DNA from: Ruminococcus difficilis
GTDB lineage: Bacteria; Bacillota_A; Clostridia; Oscillospirales; Acutalibacteraceae
Direction of reading: 5' to 3'
Assembly: GCF_016680995.1 (NCBI RefSeq)
Contig: NZ_JAEQMG010000043.1
Span: 1-12,992, forward strand
Length of the DNA stretch: 12,992 nt
The notes under the pieces were generated by a model. It did no database searches. It was given only the letters and a program-made list of their open reading frames with translations, and had not been told where the DNA came from. The translations under genes were made by a program, and so were the position numbers. This document shows, piece after piece, positions 1 through 6,308 of the stretch (position 1 is the stretch's first letter; each line of letters begins with the position of its first letter).

Positions 1-89
1 GCTTTTCGCACCTGTCCGCTTTTCGGGGACGTCTGCCGGATTTCCTAAATTACACGTGTCCATTTTATGGGGTATAGTTTAAGTATATT

Positions 90-124
90 AATGAATACTT
101 AAAACTTAAAACTGAAAAATGAAT
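90..124. repeat. Heptameric tandem array, A/T-rich
   Basis: Five consecutive 7-base units can be read: AATGAAT, ACTTAAA, ACTTAAA, ACTGAAA, AATGAAT. The two outer units are identical, and the three inner ones differ from each other at one position. The array lies about 90 bases past the 3' end of murE. No protein-coding role is visible. Confidence 0.6.
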
Positions 125-127
125 AAT

Positions 128-148
128 TGCGGGCGGGCGCTGCCCGCA
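128..148 (-). terminator. Possible murE transcription terminator
   Basis: TGCGGGC (128-134) pairs with GCCCGCA (142-148) around a 7-base loop, giving a perfect 7-bp GC-rich stem. Read on the minus strand, in the murE direction, the stem is followed by a T-rich but interrupted tract (ATTATTCATTTTTC). That is weaker than a classical intrinsic terminator. It is the only candidate downstream of murE in the window. It could instead be the structured core of the repeat element around it. Confidence 0.4.
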
Positions 149-180
149 CCCGATTTATATTCGGAGCGGAGCGACCCATA

Positions 181-215
181 ATTGTCCATTGATCATTGTC
201 CATTGTCAATTGATC
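181..215. repeat. Heptameric tandem array, ATTGxxx type
   Basis: Five consecutive 7-base units all begin with ATTG: ATTGTCC, ATTGATC, ATTGTCC, ATTGTCA, ATTGATC. The last unit overlaps the murE stop codon (214-216, minus strand), so the array abuts the coding sequence exactly. Confidence 0.7.
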
Positions 216-1680
216 AAAGTCCTTCTTCTTCGATTATTTCCGCGATCAGCTCGCGCTCGTCCATGTGGTACTTTACGCCTTTGATTTCCTGGTAATCCTC
301 GTGACCCTTGCCCGCGAGGACGATGATGTCGCCGTCCTGCGCGTTGAGCATGCAATAGCGTATCGCTTCCTTGCGCTTGGGCACGACAACGTACTTGCCG
401 TCCGTTTTGTGAAGACCGGTCTTGATGTCCGCGATTATGTCCATTACGTCCTCAAAACGGGAGTTATCCTCGGTGATAACGCTGAGGTCGCTCAGTCTGC
501 CCGAGGTTTCGCCCATCTCATAGCGGCGCACCTTCGGGCGGTTGCCGCCGGCGCCGAACATGGTGATAAGGCGGTTTGGCTTGTACTGCCGCAGGGTCGT
601 AAGCACGTTCTCCATCGAGAGAGCGTTGTGCGCGTAGTCGATCAGCAGCGAGTAATTTCCGGGAACCTTGACGGGCTCGACTCTGCCCTTGACGTGGGCG
701 ATTTTCAGTCCGTCGAGTATAGCCTTGTCGGGAATGTCAAAGAACGAGACCGCGCTTATCGCAGCGAGAGCGTTGTAGGCGTTGAACTTTCCGGGAACAC
801 CGACGTCGGGCGAGAGATTTTTCAGCCCCTCTGTTTCGAAATGAACTCCGATGAAGCCGTTATCCGAGAGAAGCCTGTCGTTTTTGGCGCGGAGCTTTGC
901 GCCCTCGGAGAAGCCGTAGGTCAGGATATCGCCCTTGAAGTCCGCGGTGATTTTCTCCCACGCCGGGTCGTCGATATTAGCCGCGGCGTTTCTGCACTGA
1001 CGGAAGAGCAGGCTCTTGCAGTAGAGATACTCCGCCATGTCCTTATGCTCGACTCCGCCGATGTGGTCGTTCGAGAAGTTTGTGAACACGGCAGCGTCAA
1101 AGGTCATTCCAGCGAGACGGCTCGCCTTAAGACCGATCGACGAGGCTTCGATGACGAACGCCTTGACTCCCGCGTCAGCCATGTTTCGCATTGCCTTCTG
1201 GATTTCATAGGACTCCGGCGTTGTGTTGTCTGTCTTGTAGGTATTGCCGCCGTAGACAATGCCGAGGGTGCCGATAGTGCCCGCCTTGATACCCGCCTGC
1301 TCAAAAATTTCCGCGATCATCGCGGCGGTGGTCGTCTTGCCCTTAGTGCCGGTGATAGCTACGGTTTTCAGCTCGCGCTCGGGGTAATTAAAGAACGCCC
1401 GGCTCATTAGCGCGAGAGCAAGCCGCGTGTCGTCGGTTTTCACAACGGCGACGCCGTCGGGAATATCAAAGTCAAGGTCATCGCTGATAACGAGAGCGGC
1501 GGCTCCCTTGTCGATGGCGGAACAGGCGTATTTGTGACCGTCGGCGGCAGCTCCCTTGAGCGCGGCAAAGACGGTGCCGGGGCTAACCTTTCGCGAGTCG
1601 TAAATGATATCGCTTATCTCGGGGTTGCCCTCGCGGACAACGGTGTATTCAACGTCCCTCAGAAGGTCGTACAGCTTCAT
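214..1680 (-). CDS. murE: MurE-family UDP-MurNAc-tripeptide synthetase
   Basis: Cytoplasmic Mur ligase that adds the third amino acid, probably meso-diaminopimelate, to UDP-MurNAc-L-Ala-D-Glu using ATP. In 488-residue numbering, an N-terminal UDP-substrate domain (about 1-105) is followed by the ATP-binding central domain with P-loop TGTKGKTT (110-117). The segment YLYCKSLLF (218-226) contains the lysine (222) at the usual carbamylated position. The C-terminal domain has DNSR (405-408), where DAP-adding enzymes have DNPR, and then the typical LAGKGHEDYQ (455-464). I chose the ATG at 1680 because AAGGAG (1695-1690) lies 9 bases upstream. An in-frame ATG at 1710 would add ten residues but has no such site. 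The gene stands alone, away from any visible cell-wall cluster, so it could be a paralogue of the main murE. The ligase family is near certain, the amino-acid specificity less so. Confidence 0.9.
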   Translation of the reverse strand: MKLYDLLRDVEYTVVREGNPEISDIIYDSRKVSPGTVFAALKGAAADGHKYACSAIDKGAAALVISDDLDFDIPDGVAVVKTDDTRLALALMSRAFFNYPERELKTVAITGTKGKTTTAAMIAEIFEQAGIKAGTIGTLGIVYGGNTYKTDNTTPESYEIQKAMRNMADAGVKAFVIEASSIGLKASRLAGMTFDAAVFTNFSNDHIGGVEHKDMAEYLYCKSLLFRQCRNAAANIDDPAWEKITADFKGDILTYGFSEGAKLRAKNDRLLSDNGFIGVHFETEGLKNLSPDVGVPGKFNAYNALAAISAVSFFDIPDKAILDGLKIAHVKGRVEPVKVPGNYSLLIDYAHNALSMENVLTTLRQYKPNRLITMFGAGGNRPKVRRYEMGETSGRLSDLSVITEDNSRFEDVMDIIADIKTGLHKTDGKYVVVPKRKEAIRYCMLNAQDGDIIVLAGKGHEDYQEIKGVKYHMDERELIAEIIEEEGL

Positions 1681-1689
1681 AAAAAATCG

Positions 1690-1695
1690 CTCCTT
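1690..1695 (-). promoter_or_regulatory. murE ribosome binding site, decides the start
   Basis: AAGGAG on the minus strand, 9 bases before the ATG at 1680-1678. It lies inside the reading frame that opens at 1710, so the longer start is unlikely to be the one used. Confidence 0.75.
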
Positions 1696-1750
1696 TGTGT
1701 TTTGGTTCATACAGGGCGCCGATCAGAACAGCGCGCCGCAAGCTGTAAAT

Positions 1751-1779
1751 ATTATACCAGTAAATAATATAGATTACAA
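1751..1779 (-). promoter_or_regulatory. murE promoter, sigma-A type
   Basis: Minus strand: -35 TTGTAA (1779-1774), 17-base spacer, perfect -10 TATAAT (1756-1751). Transcription would start near 1744, giving a 5' leader of about 65 bases before the ATG at 1680. The GC-rich stretch at about 1715-1738 of that leader can fold weakly. Confidence 0.75.
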
Positions 1780-1993
1780 CCTCAGGCGGCAAAAGAGCAA
1801 AAAATTATTAATCATGCAAGATTGGTTAATTTTCACTAAAAAAATAGAGAAAATTTTTAGCCTCTCTGAAAAACCGCCGCCGCAAAGGGTTCAAATCGTG
1901 CTTTTCCCTTAAATCAAGAAAGGTCGCTTGAGCATAATGCACAAGGGATCAACGGTAATACTCTACAAAAAATCATCATATAATTTGTGTAAA

Positions 1994-2007
1994 AGATAAA
2001 TTTATCT
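1994..2007. promoter_or_regulatory. Perfect palindrome, possible operator
   Basis: AGATAAATTTATCT is a perfect 14-bp inverted repeat. It lies 10 bases after a TATAAT hexamer (1979-1984) that has no good -35 partner, and about 70 bases before the better sugar-operon promoter. A dimeric regulator could bind here, but the A/T richness makes chance occurrence possible. Confidence 0.35.
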
Positions 2008-2077
2008 AAAATGTAGTGTGAATTTAAACAAAAAAATAGTAAAGTTTTAACAAGTTAGTTAAAAATTACAAAACCAG

Positions 2078-2106
2078 TTGCAATTTGCTCCGCTTTTTGA
2101 TATTAT
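2078..2106 (+). promoter_or_regulatory. Sugar-operon promoter
   Basis: -35 TTGCAA (2078-2083), 17-base spacer, -10 TATTAT (2101-2106). Transcription would start near 2113, giving a leader of about 70 bases before the ATG at 2184. Confidence 0.65.
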
Positions 2107-2146
2107 TTAATTAGTGAAGCGGACTGCCCTTTGTGCAATTTGCTCC
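2079..2146 (+). promoter_or_regulatory. Paired 13-nt direct repeat, candidate operators
   Basis: TGCAATTTGCTCC occurs at 2079-2091 and again, identically, at 2134-2146, an offset of 55 bases. Each copy contains the near-palindrome GCAA-T-TTGC. The first copy overlaps the -35/spacer of the promoter and the second lies in the early transcribed leader, an arrangement typical of a repressor that bridges two sites. LacI-family regulators of sugar operons often recognise GCAA...TTGC half-sites, but no regulator gene is in this window. Confidence 0.45.
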
Positions 2147-2183
2147 ATCGAAAAAATATTTTTTTTGAAAGAGGGAAATTCCA

Positions 2184-3512
2184 ATGAAAAAGATTCTCGC
2201 CATTTTATTGGCAGGCATGATGACCGCAACAGTTTTTGCCGGCTGCGGCGGCGGTGGCAACACCGAGAGCGGCGGAAGCGGATCAGACACTCAGAGCAGC
2301 TCCGATGACGGCGGCGCTGAGGTCAAGGACGCTAACCTTGTAGATGTTTCCGTGTTCGGCGACGAGGACAACATCTCCCTGAAGGTATGGGCTCCCGATA
2401 AGGCCGTATCTCTTGTAAAAGAGCAGATCGAGGCCTTCAAGGCTGCTTATCCCGAAAAGACATTCACAAAGATCGAAGTTGTAGCACAGGGCGAAGGCGA
2501 CGCGGGCACACAGCTCATGAACGACGCTTCCACCGCTGCTGACGTATTCAGCTTTGCATCTGACCAGCTCAACAAGCTCGTTGACGCTAAGGTTATCGCT
2601 CCCGTAGCGTTCGCCAAGGCTGTTACAGACATGAACTCCGAGGCTTGCGTTACCGCCGGTACTCTCCAGGATACCCTTTACGCTTATCCCGAGACCAACG
2701 ATAACGGCTACTATCTCGTATACGACAAGACCGTTGTTTCCGACGAGCAGGCAGGCAAGCTCGAGGACGTTCTCGCTGCTTGTAAGGAAGCCGGCAAGAA
2801 GTTCATCTTCAACTGCGGCAACGGCTTCTACGGCTGCACATTCGCTTTCACCGCCGGCGTTAAGATCGACGGCCTCGAGGAAGACGGCGTAACCCAGAAG
2901 TTCACAGATTATGACGAGGCTGAGGCTGTCAAGACTCTGCAGGCGTTCTCCAAGCTCATGCACGAGTACAAGGGCACATTCACCTCTCTTGACAACGCTC
3001 AGGTAGCTTCCGGCTTCTCGACCGGTACACTCGGCGCAGGCGTTGACGGTTCATGGAACACCAACGCTGACCAGGATGCTCTGAAGGACAACTTCGGCGC
3101 AGCCAAGCTCCCCACCATCAATGTTGACGGCACCGACAAGCAGCTCATCTCGCTCTTCGGTTATAAGTACATCGGCGTTAACGCTGCTTCCCAGTTCCCC
3201 GCAGCAGCTCAGGTTCTCGCATACTACCTCGCAGGTGAGACCTGCCAGCAGCAGAGAGCTGAAAAGCTCGGCTGGGGTCCCTCCAACAAGAACGTACAGG
3301 GTATGGACGTTGTAACAAAGAGCGCTGTTCAGCAGGCTATCAAGCAGCAGTCCGAGAACGCTTGCGTACAGGTTAACATCGCTCCCACATTCTGGGATCC
3401 GATGGGCAACCTCGGCAACAAGCTCGTAGCTGACGACACCGATCCCGACGACGCGGCTTACTTCTCCAAGCTCCTCAAGGACACCGTTGCCAACGTACGT
3501 GACGAAGGCTAA
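2184..3512 (+). CDS. malE: Maltose/maltodextrin-type ABC substrate-binding lipoprotein
   Basis: Extracellular binding protein that captures an oligosaccharide, probably a maltodextrin, and delivers it to the membrane permeases. Of its 442 residues, 1-20 form a lipoprotein signal peptide with lipobox FAGC, placing the lipidated cysteine at residue 21. A Gly/Ser/Asp-rich linker follows to about residue 48. The mature domain matches the bacterial solute-binding family 1. The segment from GAAKLPT (about residue 310) through GYKYIGVN (about 326-333) to the LGWGPSNKNV region is typical of MalE-like proteins. A GA-rich ribosome binding site (AAAGAGGG) lies 8 bases before the ATG. It is the first gene of the importer operon, and the hairpins after it could raise its mRNA level over that of the permeases. 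Codons are strongly biased (GCT, GTA, CTC, AAG), which suggests high expression. Family assignment is firm; the exact sugar is inferred from the neighbouring GH13 enzyme. Confidence 0.88.
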   Translation: MKKILAILLAGMMTATVFAGCGGGGNTESGGSGSDTQSSSDDGGAEVKDANLVDVSVFGDEDNISLKVWAPDKAVSLVKEQIEAFKAAYPEKTFTKIEVVAQGEGDAGTQLMNDASTAADVFSFASDQLNKLVDAKVIAPVAFAKAVTDMNSEACVTAGTLQDTLYAYPETNDNGYYLVYDKTVVSDEQAGKLEDVLAACKEAGKKFIFNCGNGFYGCTFAFTAGVKIDGLEEDGVTQKFTDYDEAEAVKTLQAFSKLMHEYKGTFTSLDNAQVASGFSTGTLGAGVDGSWNTNADQDALKDNFGAAKLPTINVDGTDKQLISLFGYKYIGVNAASQFPAAAQVLAYYLAGETCQQQRAEKLGWGPSNKNVQGMDVVTKSAVQQAIKQQSENACVQVNIAPTFWDPMGNLGNKLVADDTDPDDAAYFSKLLKDTVANVRDEG

Positions 3513-3554
3513 TCGCACAACAAACATCTGAATATTTTATTACCCGGAATTAAG

Positions 3555-3585
3555 CTTCGGGGTGCTGCTCTGCGGTGCCCCGAAG
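3555..3585 (+). promoter_or_regulatory. Intercistronic hairpin after malE
   Basis: CTTCGGGG (3555-3562) pairs perfectly with CCCCGAAG (3578-3585), and the inner bases extend the stem with wobble pairs. No T-tract follows, so it does not look like an efficient terminator. A 3' stabilising or attenuating structure for the binding-protein mRNA is more likely. Confidence 0.55.
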
Positions 3586-3611
3586 TGCCGGCTGATTTAC
3601 GTTTTCGACTG

Positions 3612-3671
3612 CACCAAACGAATAATGTTTTATTATGGGAGAAAACGTAATAGAATATTATTAGTTTGGTG
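3612..3671. repeat. Long inverted repeat between malE and malF
   Basis: The arm 3612-3635 pairs with 3648-3671 around a 12-base loop: 21 Watson-Crick pairs, two G-T pairs and one mismatch across 24 positions. The outer 8 bp (CACCAAAC / GTTTGGTG) are perfect. It lies 50 bases before the permease start codon. No direct target-site duplication or transposase is visible. Confidence 0.7.
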
Positions 3672-3721
3672 TATACCCGTAATAAAAGAGAGATTTTCAA
3701 ATTATTCAAAGGAGAGCTTAT

Positions 3722-5233
3722 ATGACATTTGTTGAATATAAAATGCTCAATCCTTTCCAGAGGTTTGCTTACAACTTCAAGAAGGTTCTCAAGTCAATTC
3801 CCAAATCGGTGGGACGTTTCTTCGTTGGCATCGGCAAGGCCATCGTGAAATTTTTCACCGGTATCGGCAAGGGCTTCAAGAACTACGGCACCACCTTCGC
3901 AAAGGGTGACTGGGCGACTAAATTATCGTATTTGATCTTTGGCGTGGGCGACCTGCACAAGGGTAAATACTACAAGGGTATCCTCTTCTTCATTACCGAG
4001 GTGCTCTATATTCTCTACATCACACTCTTCGGCTGGCAGTACATCTCCAAGTTCGGTACCCTCGGTACCGTACAGACTTCCATGCAGAAGGTCAACGGTA
4101 TCCCGAAGCAGGTATTCGGCGACAACTCAATGCTTATCCTGCTTTACTCCGTACTTACCATCGTTATCACGGTAGTTGTATTCGCCATCTACATCGCAAA
4201 TATCAAGGACGCATATAAGCATCAGGTAATGAGAGAAAACGGCGAAAAGCCCACCTCTCTCAGACATGACGTCAAGGAGTTCCTGGACGGCAAGTATCAC
4301 ATCACACTTCTTTCTTTCCCCGTGCTGATGATCGCTGTTTTCAACATCCTCCCGCTCATCTTCATGATCCTTATCGCGTTCACAAACTACGACAAGCAGC
4401 ACATGCCTCCCGGAACCCTGTTCACATGGGTGGGAATGGACAACTTCGGCTCGCTCTTCAACCTCGTTGAGGGCGCCAAGAAGGGCAAGACCTTCATCGA
4501 GCTGACCGGTTGGACGCTCCTCTGGGCGGTTCTCGCTACCTTCACAAACTATATCCTCGGTATGATCGTCGCTCTGATGATCAACAAGAAGGGTATCAAG
4601 TTCAAGGGTCTCTGGAGAACTCTCTTCGTTATCGCTATCGCGGTTCCCCAGTTCGTATCCCTGCTTCTCATGAACCAGATGCTCCAGGTCAACGGTGCTA
4701 TCAACGTTCTTCTGACCGATATCAGCCACCTGTTCGGCGGAACGGAGACGATAGAGATCCAGTTCCTCAACAGCACGACCTTCATGGCACGTGCGACGGT
4801 TGTAATCGTCAACATCTGGGTTGGTATTCCTTATACCATTCTTTCAATGTCCGGTATTCTGATGAACATTCCTGAGGATCTTTACGAGTCCGCGCGTATC
4901 GACGGCGCTACTCCCGTCAAGACCTTCACCGCCATCACTCTCCCGTACATGATTTTCGTTACCACACCTCAGCTGATCACCACATTCGTCGGCAATATCA
5001 ATAACTTCAACGTTATCTACCTGCTGACAGGCGGCGGTCCCACCACGCAGGATTACTATCAGGCGGGTCGTACCGATATCCTTGTTACATGGCTGTTCAA
5101 GCTGTCCATGGATACCCAGGACTACGGTCTCGCGGCGGCAATCGGTATTCTCGTATTCATTGTCTGCGCGACTATCTCGCTGATCGTATACAACAACTCG
5201 AAGTCTATGAAGGATGAGGAGGCGTTCTCATGA
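3722..5233 (+). CDS. malF: MalF-type ABC sugar permease with N-terminal extension
   Basis: Integral membrane subunit of the sugar importer, 503 residues. Hydrophobic segments suggest about eight membrane helices (near 86-104, 137-160, 194-222, 262-287, 298-320, 354-382, 409-428 and 470-490). The cytoplasmic EAA-type loop that docks with the ATPase is EDLYESARIDGATPVKTF (about 385-402), followed by the conserved ITLP. LLTGGGP (434-440) is typical of MalF-like permeases. The first 85 or so residues are a basic, amphipathic cytoplasmic region with the near-repeat RFFVGIGKAI / KFFTGIGKGF (32-52). The large periplasmic loop of E. coli MalF is absent. AAAGGAG sits 7 bases before the ATG. The stop overlaps the next gene by ATGA, so the two permeases are translationally coupled. 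Confidence 0.88.
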   Translation: MTFVEYKMLNPFQRFAYNFKKVLKSIPKSVGRFFVGIGKAIVKFFTGIGKGFKNYGTTFAKGDWATKLSYLIFGVGDLHKGKYYKGILFFITEVLYILYITLFGWQYISKFGTLGTVQTSMQKVNGIPKQVFGDNSMLILLYSVLTIVITVVVFAIYIANIKDAYKHQVMRENGEKPTSLRHDVKEFLDGKYHITLLSFPVLMIAVFNILPLIFMILIAFTNYDKQHMPPGTLFTWVGMDNFGSLFNLVEGAKKGKTFIELTGWTLLWAVLATFTNYILGMIVALMINKKGIKFKGLWRTLFVIAIAVPQFVSLLLMNQMLQVNGAINVLLTDISHLFGGTETIEIQFLNSTTFMARATVVIVNIWVGIPYTILSMSGILMNIPEDLYESARIDGATPVKTFTAITLPYMIFVTTPQLITTFVGNINNFNVIYLLTGGGPTTQDYYQAGRTDILVTWLFKLSMDTQDYGLAAAIGILVFIVCATISLIVYNNSKSMKDEEAFS

Positions 5234-6090
5234 TAAAAAGCTATAAGTTCAGAAGACGCATTGCTAACTTCTTCATCTATCTTCTCCTTGCGATCCTCGG
5301 TATTATCTGGGTATCACCGTTTGTATACCTGGTTATGCACTCCTTCCGTGCTGAGTCAATGACTACGGTTCCGTACCTCATTCCTCACGAGTGGACGTTT
5401 GACAACTACATCAAGCTCTTCACAAGCGCGGGTTCTTCATCGATCAACTTCCCCAGATGGTTCATTAACACCTTCGTAGTAGCTATCTTCAGCTGCATTA
5501 TCTCCACGATCTCCGTTCTGGCTGTTTCCTACACCTTCAGCCGTCTGAGATTCGGCGCTCGTAAAAAGCTGATGAATGTAGCCATGATCCTCGGTATGTT
5601 CCCCGGCTTCATGACCATGATCGCTATCTACTACCTCCTCAAGGCTATGGGTCTTAACCAGAACCTTATCGCTCTCGTAATCTGCTACAGCTCCGGCGCA
5701 GGCCTCGGCTTCCAGATTTCAAAGGGCTTCTTCGACACCATTCCGCGTGCTCTCGACGAAGCCGCTACAATCGACGGCGCAACAAGAAACCAGATCTTCT
5801 GGAAGATCATTCTCCCGATGTCAAAGCCTATCGTAGTTTACACCGTACTGACCTCCTTCATCGGTCCGTGGTGCGACTTCATCTTGGCTAAGATCATCAT
5901 GGGCGATAAGCGTGAGCTGTACACCGTAGCTATCGGTCTGCAGTCCATGGTAAGCGCCGAGTTTATCAACGAGTATTACAAGCAGTTCCTCGCGGGCTCC
6001 GTAATGGTTGCTATTCCGATTACAACGCTCTTCCTCATCATGCAGCGCTATTATGTAGAAGGCGTAACCGCGGGCGGCGTAAAGGGTTAA
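5230..6090 (+). CDS. malG: MalG-type ABC sugar permease
   Basis: Second membrane subunit of the importer, pairing with the preceding permease to form the translocation path. It has 286 residues, the usual length of MalG-like proteins, with about six membrane segments: one at 13-38, several in the middle, and the last near the C-terminus. The EAA loop is PRALDEAATIDGATRNQIFW (172-191), followed by KIILP. The ATG lies inside the stop of the upstream gene (ATGA overlap), which indicates coupled translation and a 1:1 subunit ratio. An intrinsic terminator follows 30 bases after the stop. No ATP-binding subunit follows. In many Firmicutes a shared MsmX-like ATPase encoded elsewhere serves such importers. 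Confidence 0.9.
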   Translation: MIKSYKFRRRIANFFIYLLLAILGIIWVSPFVYLVMHSFRAESMTTVPYLIPHEWTFDNYIKLFTSAGSSSINFPRWFINTFVVAIFSCIISTISVLAVSYTFSRLRFGARKKLMNVAMILGMFPGFMTMIAIYYLLKAMGLNQNLIALVICYSSGAGLGFQISKGFFDTIPRALDEAATIDGATRNQIFWKIILPMSKPIVVYTVLTSFIGPWCDFILAKIIMGDKRELYTVAIGLQSMVSAEFINEYYKQFLAGSVMVAIPITTLFLIMQRYYVEGVTAGGVKG

Positions 6091-6119
6091 TTCTCTTTAT
6101 CAAACTCATATGCTCTTAC

Positions 6120-6150
6120 GGGCGGCAGTCTTCGGCTGCCGCCTCTTTTT
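6120..6150 (+). terminator. Terminator of the importer operon
   Basis: GGCGGCAG (6121-6128) pairs with CTGCCGCC (6136-6143) around a TTCG-containing loop and is followed by TCTTTTT. It ends the malEFG transcript, or at least lowers read-through into the amylase gene. Confidence 0.85.
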
Positions 6151-6186
6151 ATTTCGCGTTTTTTATTTCGCGTTTTTTATTTCGCG
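6146..6186. repeat. 14-bp tandem repeat, three copies
   Basis: The unit TTTTTTATTTCGCG occurs about three times in tandem; the first copy shares its T-run with the terminator tail. It can also be read as alternating heptamers ATTTCGC and GTTTTTT. Confidence 0.75.
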
Positions 6187-6308
6187 GACTATGGGTTCGA
6201 TGAAATCAAGCTGCCCGTTTACGCGGGAAGTGTTCATCAGACTCATACCAATCCCATTTCTTTGACAAAGGAACGATAAAACTCAACTCTGATATACGGG
6301 GTGTTTCT

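Larger units (their letters stand above)
1..213. other. Gene-free left edge
   Basis: I can assign no gene here. The stretch holds an ACACGTGT palindrome (52-59), an array of A/T-rich heptamers (90-124), a GC-rich hairpin (128-148), the motif GGAGCGGAGCGACC (163-176) and a second heptamer array (181-215) that runs into the murE stop codon. A minus-strand open frame from an ATG at 63-61 runs off the left edge but has no ribosome binding site, so I do not call it. Confidence 0.6.
1711..2183. other. Divergent intergenic regulatory region
   Basis: This 473-base AT-rich spacer lies between divergently transcribed murE and the sugar operon. It holds the murE promoter, a 14-bp palindrome (1994-2007), the sugar-operon promoter and its 13-nt direct repeat. 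Between about 1800 and 1970 I see only short A/T runs and weak hairpins, and no convincing small gene or RNA. Confidence 0.65.

Noticed and set aside
1..63. Minus-strand open frame running off the left edge from an ATG at 63-61
   Set aside because: Only 21 codons, with no ribosome binding site and no recognisable protein start. Other frames of the same DNA are also open, so coding cannot be supported.
265..1410. 381-codon plus-strand open frame antisense to murE
   Set aside because: It is the shadow of the murE reading frame, created by GC-rich codon usage. The translation resembles no family I know and it lacks a ribosome binding site.
1681..1710. Longer murE start at the ATG at 1710
   Set aside because: The ribosome binding site AAGGAG lies inside this extension and is placed for the ATG at 1680. 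The ten extra residues do not look like part of a Mur ligase.
2283..2963. 226-codon minus-strand open frame inside malE
   Set aside because: Shadow of the highly codon-biased binding-protein gene, with no promoter or ribosome binding site.
3612..3671. Insertion-sequence remnant
   Set aside because: The inverted repeat is clear, but there is no transposase fragment and no target-site duplication, so I report only a palindrome.
6262..6296. TTGACA at 6262-6267 as a promoter for the amylase gene
   Set aside because: The -35 is perfect, but no -10 lies at 16-18 bases. The nearest TATA-like hexamer is 23 bases away and would put the start on the ribosome binding site.
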